Made by a program: the position numbers and the translations under genes. From the NCBI RefSeq assembly GCF_011075055.1, contig NC_058146.1, forward strand, positions 16,600,579 to 16,664,578: a stretch of 64,000 bases of DNA, written 5' to 3'. Positions 59,714 through 64,000 of this stretch are shown piece by piece. The notes under the pieces were generated by a model that saw only the letters and a list, made by a program, of their open reading frames with translations, was not told the origin of the DNA and searched no databases. The stretch is from Mangifera indica (lineage: Eukaryota; Streptophyta; Magnoliopsida; Sapindales; Anacardiaceae). The first letter of the stretch is position 1. The number at the start of each line of letters is the position of its first letter.

Positions 59714-59764
59714 ATTGTGCGACGTTCGTTTCCTTTTAATTTTGATTTGAATTTACACCATAGT

Positions 59765-60845
59765 TGTGTTGGTGCTTTATAGCAGTTCTTTATCTTTCTT
59801 CCTGATTTGCCTTTTTTTTTTTTTTGAATGAATTGTTTAATGCTTTTTGTTAGGTTTACTTTTGGCTCAATGGCAAAGGTATCGATTTTTAGGGTATTAA
59901 AAATGAATGTTTTGTTTGGATTAGGTATTCACTACTTTTACACCCAAAATTTAAAACTATCTACAACCTCTTTGATTTGTGAATACTGATGTTGCTTCCT
60001 CTCTGGCAATGACAGATGCATATAGCTCAAATATATTAGACTTGACTTAAAAGTTTCTTTGTCTTGCATTCATTTCTGAAAGCATTGAGAATAGGAGCGG
60101 CTTTGTCTCAAACATGCCAGGTTGTGAACTGCAACCATCTTTTACCCAGTTCATTGTTTTAATATTCTATTCATCTTAATTTGTAGGATAAATTATTGAA
60201 AAGTTCATTAAAATAAACTATACTCATGGTTTAATATATACAGAACTGATGTTCTAAAACAAATAGTATTGATTGGTCATCTATGGTTAATCGGTTGCAT
60301 ATATTATTGACTCAGTTCCCAGCTTATGAAACTTTCTATATTGGTCAAATCTATCTGGATGGAGAATAATTTCAAATTTTTAATATTCCCATTTCCGTTT
60401 TCCTAAAAGTCTCTCTTACATTCAATGAGTTATATGCTTGGCATTCTGATTGGATTAGTCGATAGGAGATTTGTGGCAATCCATTCACTTGATAAATACT
60501 TCAACATTAACTTCCAAAGAAGAAAAAAAATATATTTTGGGTTCTGAAGTGATAATTTCTGTGTCTTGAGTTATAGCTTTATTGTCTTGCAACTTCTTAC
60601 ATTAAGCATTATTTTGCTGTTGTTTTCCCTTCAATTTCTGACTCTTCCCTACTTATGTTTGTATAAATTTTGAGTTTAAGAACTAAAATCCTTGAAAGTC
60701 TTCTGAGTGTTAAATCCGAAGAGATTGAAGGGGAGTTGCTGCTTTATGAATTTTAGTAGAAGAGCCTAAGAAAGAATCTGGCTTGTTTAAATTATAAGGA
60801 CAACTATGCAGTGTGTGGGAATTTAAATAAATTTTAAGTTAAAAT
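59765..60845 (+). repeat. Segment B', copy of 42172-43290
   Basis: Colinear with the first copy with scattered substitutions and a ~45-bp deletion near 60530. It ends at AAGTTAAAATT and joins segment A' directly. Confidence 0.85.
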
Positions 60846-61775
60846 TCGCACCAAACCACTCAAGTTGGAACCAGCAAAAGGAAAGGAGAAGCACCTGCAA
60901 AAAAATACCCAGTTAGCAAAAAGGCTGACACCTCCAAAGAGCTGAAGCCTCAACACTTGTAGATGCAGTTCAACAGACCCTAATTCCAACCAATGGCTTT
61001 ATTGGCATTCAGCGGTGAGAAGTTTGAGAGGTCTGCCCTTCTATCTCTAACTAGCCTCCTGATCCTTTCCACAAATCTCATCCGGGAGTAGGGCCTCGTC
61101 CACTAACTATGCAACATGACATGTGTTCAGGCTTAAAAGTTTTTGGTAAAAAACTTTTAAAATTATAATAAATTTTGAAAAATTGTTTTAAAGACTAGTA
61201 GGATTAGCTTTTGAAATTAGGATTATTTGTTAAGTTAATTTACATTATAAAATGACAAATATACCCATAAATAATTCTGTGAATTGCAAAATGAACTTGG
61301 ATAAACATTTAATTCATTGCATAAATAATTTCATAAATTATTTATAAATTATAGACACTATTCATTACCTATTTTCCTCAACTTTGGCCATGTATAAAAA
61401 AAAAAAAATTTAATAATAGAACAATATTGCAGAGACACTTTACTCAATATCACACACCTCAAATAATTGAAATAACATATCTAAAGAAGGGATAACAACA
61501 TTTGAATGTATCAAATTATCACTTTTTTTTCAATTGATGGGATCGAATTTGGTTTTTTTCCAACTAAAGAGACTAAACTCCCAAATTTTTCTATCAAGGG
61601 AACCAAATTTTTAGATTTTCAATATTTTCTATTGAAAGTAATAATAAACACAATTAAGATCATTTGTTTTATTTTGTTTTGGAAGCAAGATGATTACTTT
61701 GGTATCTTTAATATGAATCGTGAAAATTGAGTTCCTCCAATTAAAAAAATTGAAAATTTAGTTCACTTAATAGGA
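60846..61775 (+). repeat. Segment A', copy of 37298-38050
   Basis: Begins CGCACCAAACCACTCAAG and carries the T-poor end, then repeat R (from about 61100). R here is longer than at 37 kb because it retains AAATATACCCATAAATAATTC to TTTTCCTCAACTTTGG, also found at 23530-23665. Confidence 0.85.
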
Positions 61776-61904
61776 AATTGCCCACATCTGTTTAATATTA
61801 GAAACTGACATCATAAACATTTTTCACAGATTCAGATAACACTTAGATGTTGCCTGCTGCATCTGAGTTACAGCTTTTTGAACTACTTGCATTTCAGGCA
61901 GCCG

Positions 61905-62650
61905 CATTTCATAGTAACACTTGATGATGATTCAAGTGGTCATGATGAAAACGATGGCGAAACACTGTCCTGAATGCAAACGATGGTGCATTTCGCAGAC
62001 ACTGAAAGGACTTTTTCACTTTTTGCTCTGCCTGATCTGGCAGTGAAATGCCCTTTTGCTCTTTCGATGATGATTCGCTTGCATTGGCAAGTGTTTCGCC
62101 ATTGTTTTCATCAGTACCACTTGACAATTTCTTAACAATATCGGCCACTCGAAGCCTTTCCCTCTCTCCAGCATTCAAAGCAATTCCAGCAGCCAGTTTT
62201 ATTCGTGGCTCTTTTATCAGATTGCTGCTCTGAACCAGTCGAAGTATCCCTGGTTTCAGATTGCTGTATTGGTTCATCAACACCAGAAGATGCATTCTCA
62301 GCTTTATTTTCAACATTTTTCTCAACATTTTCAGGATTTTCACCAATTTCAATGATGTTTTCTCCTGAAGATGTCCTGCTCAAGTTTGATTCTGAGCCCT
62401 GGTTCATTTTCACACTGTTGGATTGATTAAGCTGGCCTCCCACATCTGAACAAGAGAAGAAGTGCCAGATTTTCCAACACTTGGGGACTTCTGAAACTGA
62501 CAAAAACCTCCAATATGATTCTGAAAATGACCCCGGACAAGCTCTTTAAGATTCTTTGGAAACTCAGCGGCTCTGGCATTGCTTTCTCGGCATCCATCTA
62601 CCCTGCTGTTAAGAGTCTCTCAAAACACAATAAAACAGCGAAGACGAAGC
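61905..62650 (-). pseudogene. Fragment of a plant RING/U-box-family protein gene
   Basis: On the minus strand 62441-62606 reads AAEFPKNLKELVRGHFQNHI and KSPSVGKSGTSSLVQMWEA, conserved blocks I recall from a family of plant RING-finger proteins. It shifts frame to LNQSNSVKMNQGSESNLSR and an acidic stretch, shifts again to GERERLRVADIVKKLSSG (62140-62200) and then loses similarity. The RING itself is not present. Frameshifts and missing ends mark it as a dead fragment. The family name is from memory and less certain than for MAP65 or NAA50. Confidence 0.5.
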
Positions 62651-63689
62651 GGATTCAACTTGGGAAGAAACCATTGAATTGAAAACACTGCTGTGCTTTC
62701 TGAAACCAATGATTAAATATCAAAGTGGAAAGTAGCCTCACTATTACTGGGAGTAACCTGATTTTGATTTCTTCCCACACAATTGGCATACTCCCCATGG
62801 ATGGTTGAATACTATTTAGACTTGTGTTCTTAAGGACATTATGTCTCATTTTTTCTACAGAATTAATATTTGTGCTGGTATTTGCATGGTACACTAATTC
62901 CCATTCCAACTTTAAGAACTAATCTCATTAGAAGTATTACATTTTGGAATAAAAACTAAACATTCTTTCACTTATAAAGACTAATAACCAACTCATAAAC
63001 CGATCATAGTTCTTCTAATAAGCATATTGAGTAATAATACATTATTTAATAAAGTTCAAGCCAGAATCCTCTTTCACATTCATAAAAGGTGAGGGACATT
63101 TAAATTGAGATGGTTATCCATGCATAATAGATTTTAGTAGCATTATAACCCCAAAGAATAGGATATTCAAGGTGGGGTGTTACAAATGTACATTGAGATT
63201 ATGAAACAAGCATGACTATATGTAGTAGCATTTTACCCCCAAAAGATAGCACTTCTCAAGTGAGATGTTACAGATAGTATCAAAGTCTAGGTTTTAGGAA
63301 CCCAAACATCTAGATTATGATTGTCTACTAAGAAATTAAAATGAGTCCTGCATGCCACACGAATTGCCCTTGTCAGCTTGTCACTGTAAGTAAGATTTAA
63401 AATTCCTACAAATAGAATTGATTATACAATTTATGAGATTATGGGTTTTATAGATTGAGAACGAGGACAAGAAGAATTGCTAGAAACTTGAGGCACAGAA
63501 TTTAGGGATAACTGCCCCCTTCACGGAGTGTTGAGGACAACTGGAATATCGTCTATTAAGTACTGAGGGAGCAGCGAGATGTTCCTAGAGATAAGAGTGA
63601 GTTGATTCAGCACCATTACAAAGACACCACACTCAATGTCACACACCTCAAATAATCCAAGGCACATTTATAATGTTCAATTTATTTCT
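62651..63689. other. No gene supported
   Basis: No domain is found in either strand. Similar words ATTATAACCCCAAAGAATAGG and ATTTTACCCCCAAAAGATAG, each followed by a GTTACA, recur at 63145 and 63229, a diverged ~85-bp direct duplication. Confidence 0.35.
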
Positions 63690-63945
63690 AACCATTACAA
63701 ATCCGTCAGTGGTCTGTGGTATAGTAAGAATATTTGTTACTCATGAATTCTGATACTCAAATGTAACATACTAGATAACAGTTACTCTTAACACTGAAAT
63801 TATCACGCCACAAAACATCTTGCTTAACACAAGGAAACTGAATTTCTTCCAATAGATTCCTGATGCAAGCCACTTCTGCAGCTACTTGGGTTAATGCTCT
63901 ATGCTCAGAATCTGTTTTCCAAAAGTCCATTGAATCAATTTATTA
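63690..63945 (-). pseudogene. Copia RNase H relic
   Basis: On the minus strand 63780-63930 reads SEHRALTQVAAEVACIRNLL then EEIQFPCVKQDVLWRDN, the Copia RNase H pattern (AEYRALAxxxxEVxWxxxLL...LWCDN) with Cys of LWCDN changed. It then decays. No LTRs are inside the window. Sequence after 63945 to the end shows nothing clear. Confidence 0.6.
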
Positions 63946-64000
63946 CCTTAAAACACACAAAAACCACTCTGAGATAGCCCGATCAACGTTAGTTTATGCT

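Noticed and set aside
1..64000. CRISPR arrays, bacterial operons, tRNA or rRNA genes
   Set aside because: The tandem repeats have no spacer pattern, and no cloverleaf or rRNA core sequence was recognised; the window is eukaryotic.

Overview
The window is plant nuclear DNA, almost certainly from a eudicot. It is AT-rich, its genes are split by GT-AG introns, it carries a plant-type receptor kinase pair, and most of the rest is plant transposons (Copia, Gypsy, Mutator-like, CACTA-like) plus broken fragments of conserved plant genes. I could not fix the species. Reading frames were followed by eye and exon joins were checked by phase and length; nothing was aligned by computer.

Layout. 0.7-4.7 kb: an intact-looking ULP1-type cysteine protease gene (C48 family, as carried by KAONASHI-like Mutator elements) sits between two arrays of the same 119-bp satellite in opposite orientation, about 12 units on the left and 11 on the right. 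5.8-11.0 kb: RLK1, a six-exon LRR receptor kinase of the FLS2/EFR/Xa21-like non-RD class; the splice model gives one open 1345-codon reading frame. 11.4-24 kb: a microsatellite, a MAP65 gene fragment, a CACTA-like end, a relic of another RLK 3' end, and three repeats of a promoter-like segment joined to Mutator-like transposase relics. 24.3-29.2 kb: RLK2, the tandem paralogue of RLK1, with damaged kinase motifs and a premature stop. 29.6-39.7 kb: a T-poor, LINE-like sequence split by a complete young Copia element (identical-looking 443-bp LTRs, perfect CAGAG target duplication, one 1352-codon ORF), then a short Copia deletion derivative with a perfect ATTAT target duplication. 40-50 kb: repeat relics, a second MAP65 fragment and a NAA50 acetyltransferase fragment. 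50.6-54.5 kb: a decayed Gypsy element on the minus strand. 54.5-59.7 kb: a decayed Copia element with both LTRs and a nested insertion. 59.7-64 kb: segments duplicated from 37-43 kb in permuted order, a fragment of a plant RING-family gene and a Copia RNase H relic.

How it fits together. This is a disease-resistance-like receptor locus growing by tandem duplication while transposons fill and break it. RLK1 is the only host gene that looks fully functional. The ULP1 gene and the young Copia are the only transposon genes that look intact. Everything else is relic, repeat or gene fragment. The most unusual structures are the inverted satellite arrays around the ULP1 gene and the internally duplicated receptor in which former coding sequence appears to have become the end of an intron.
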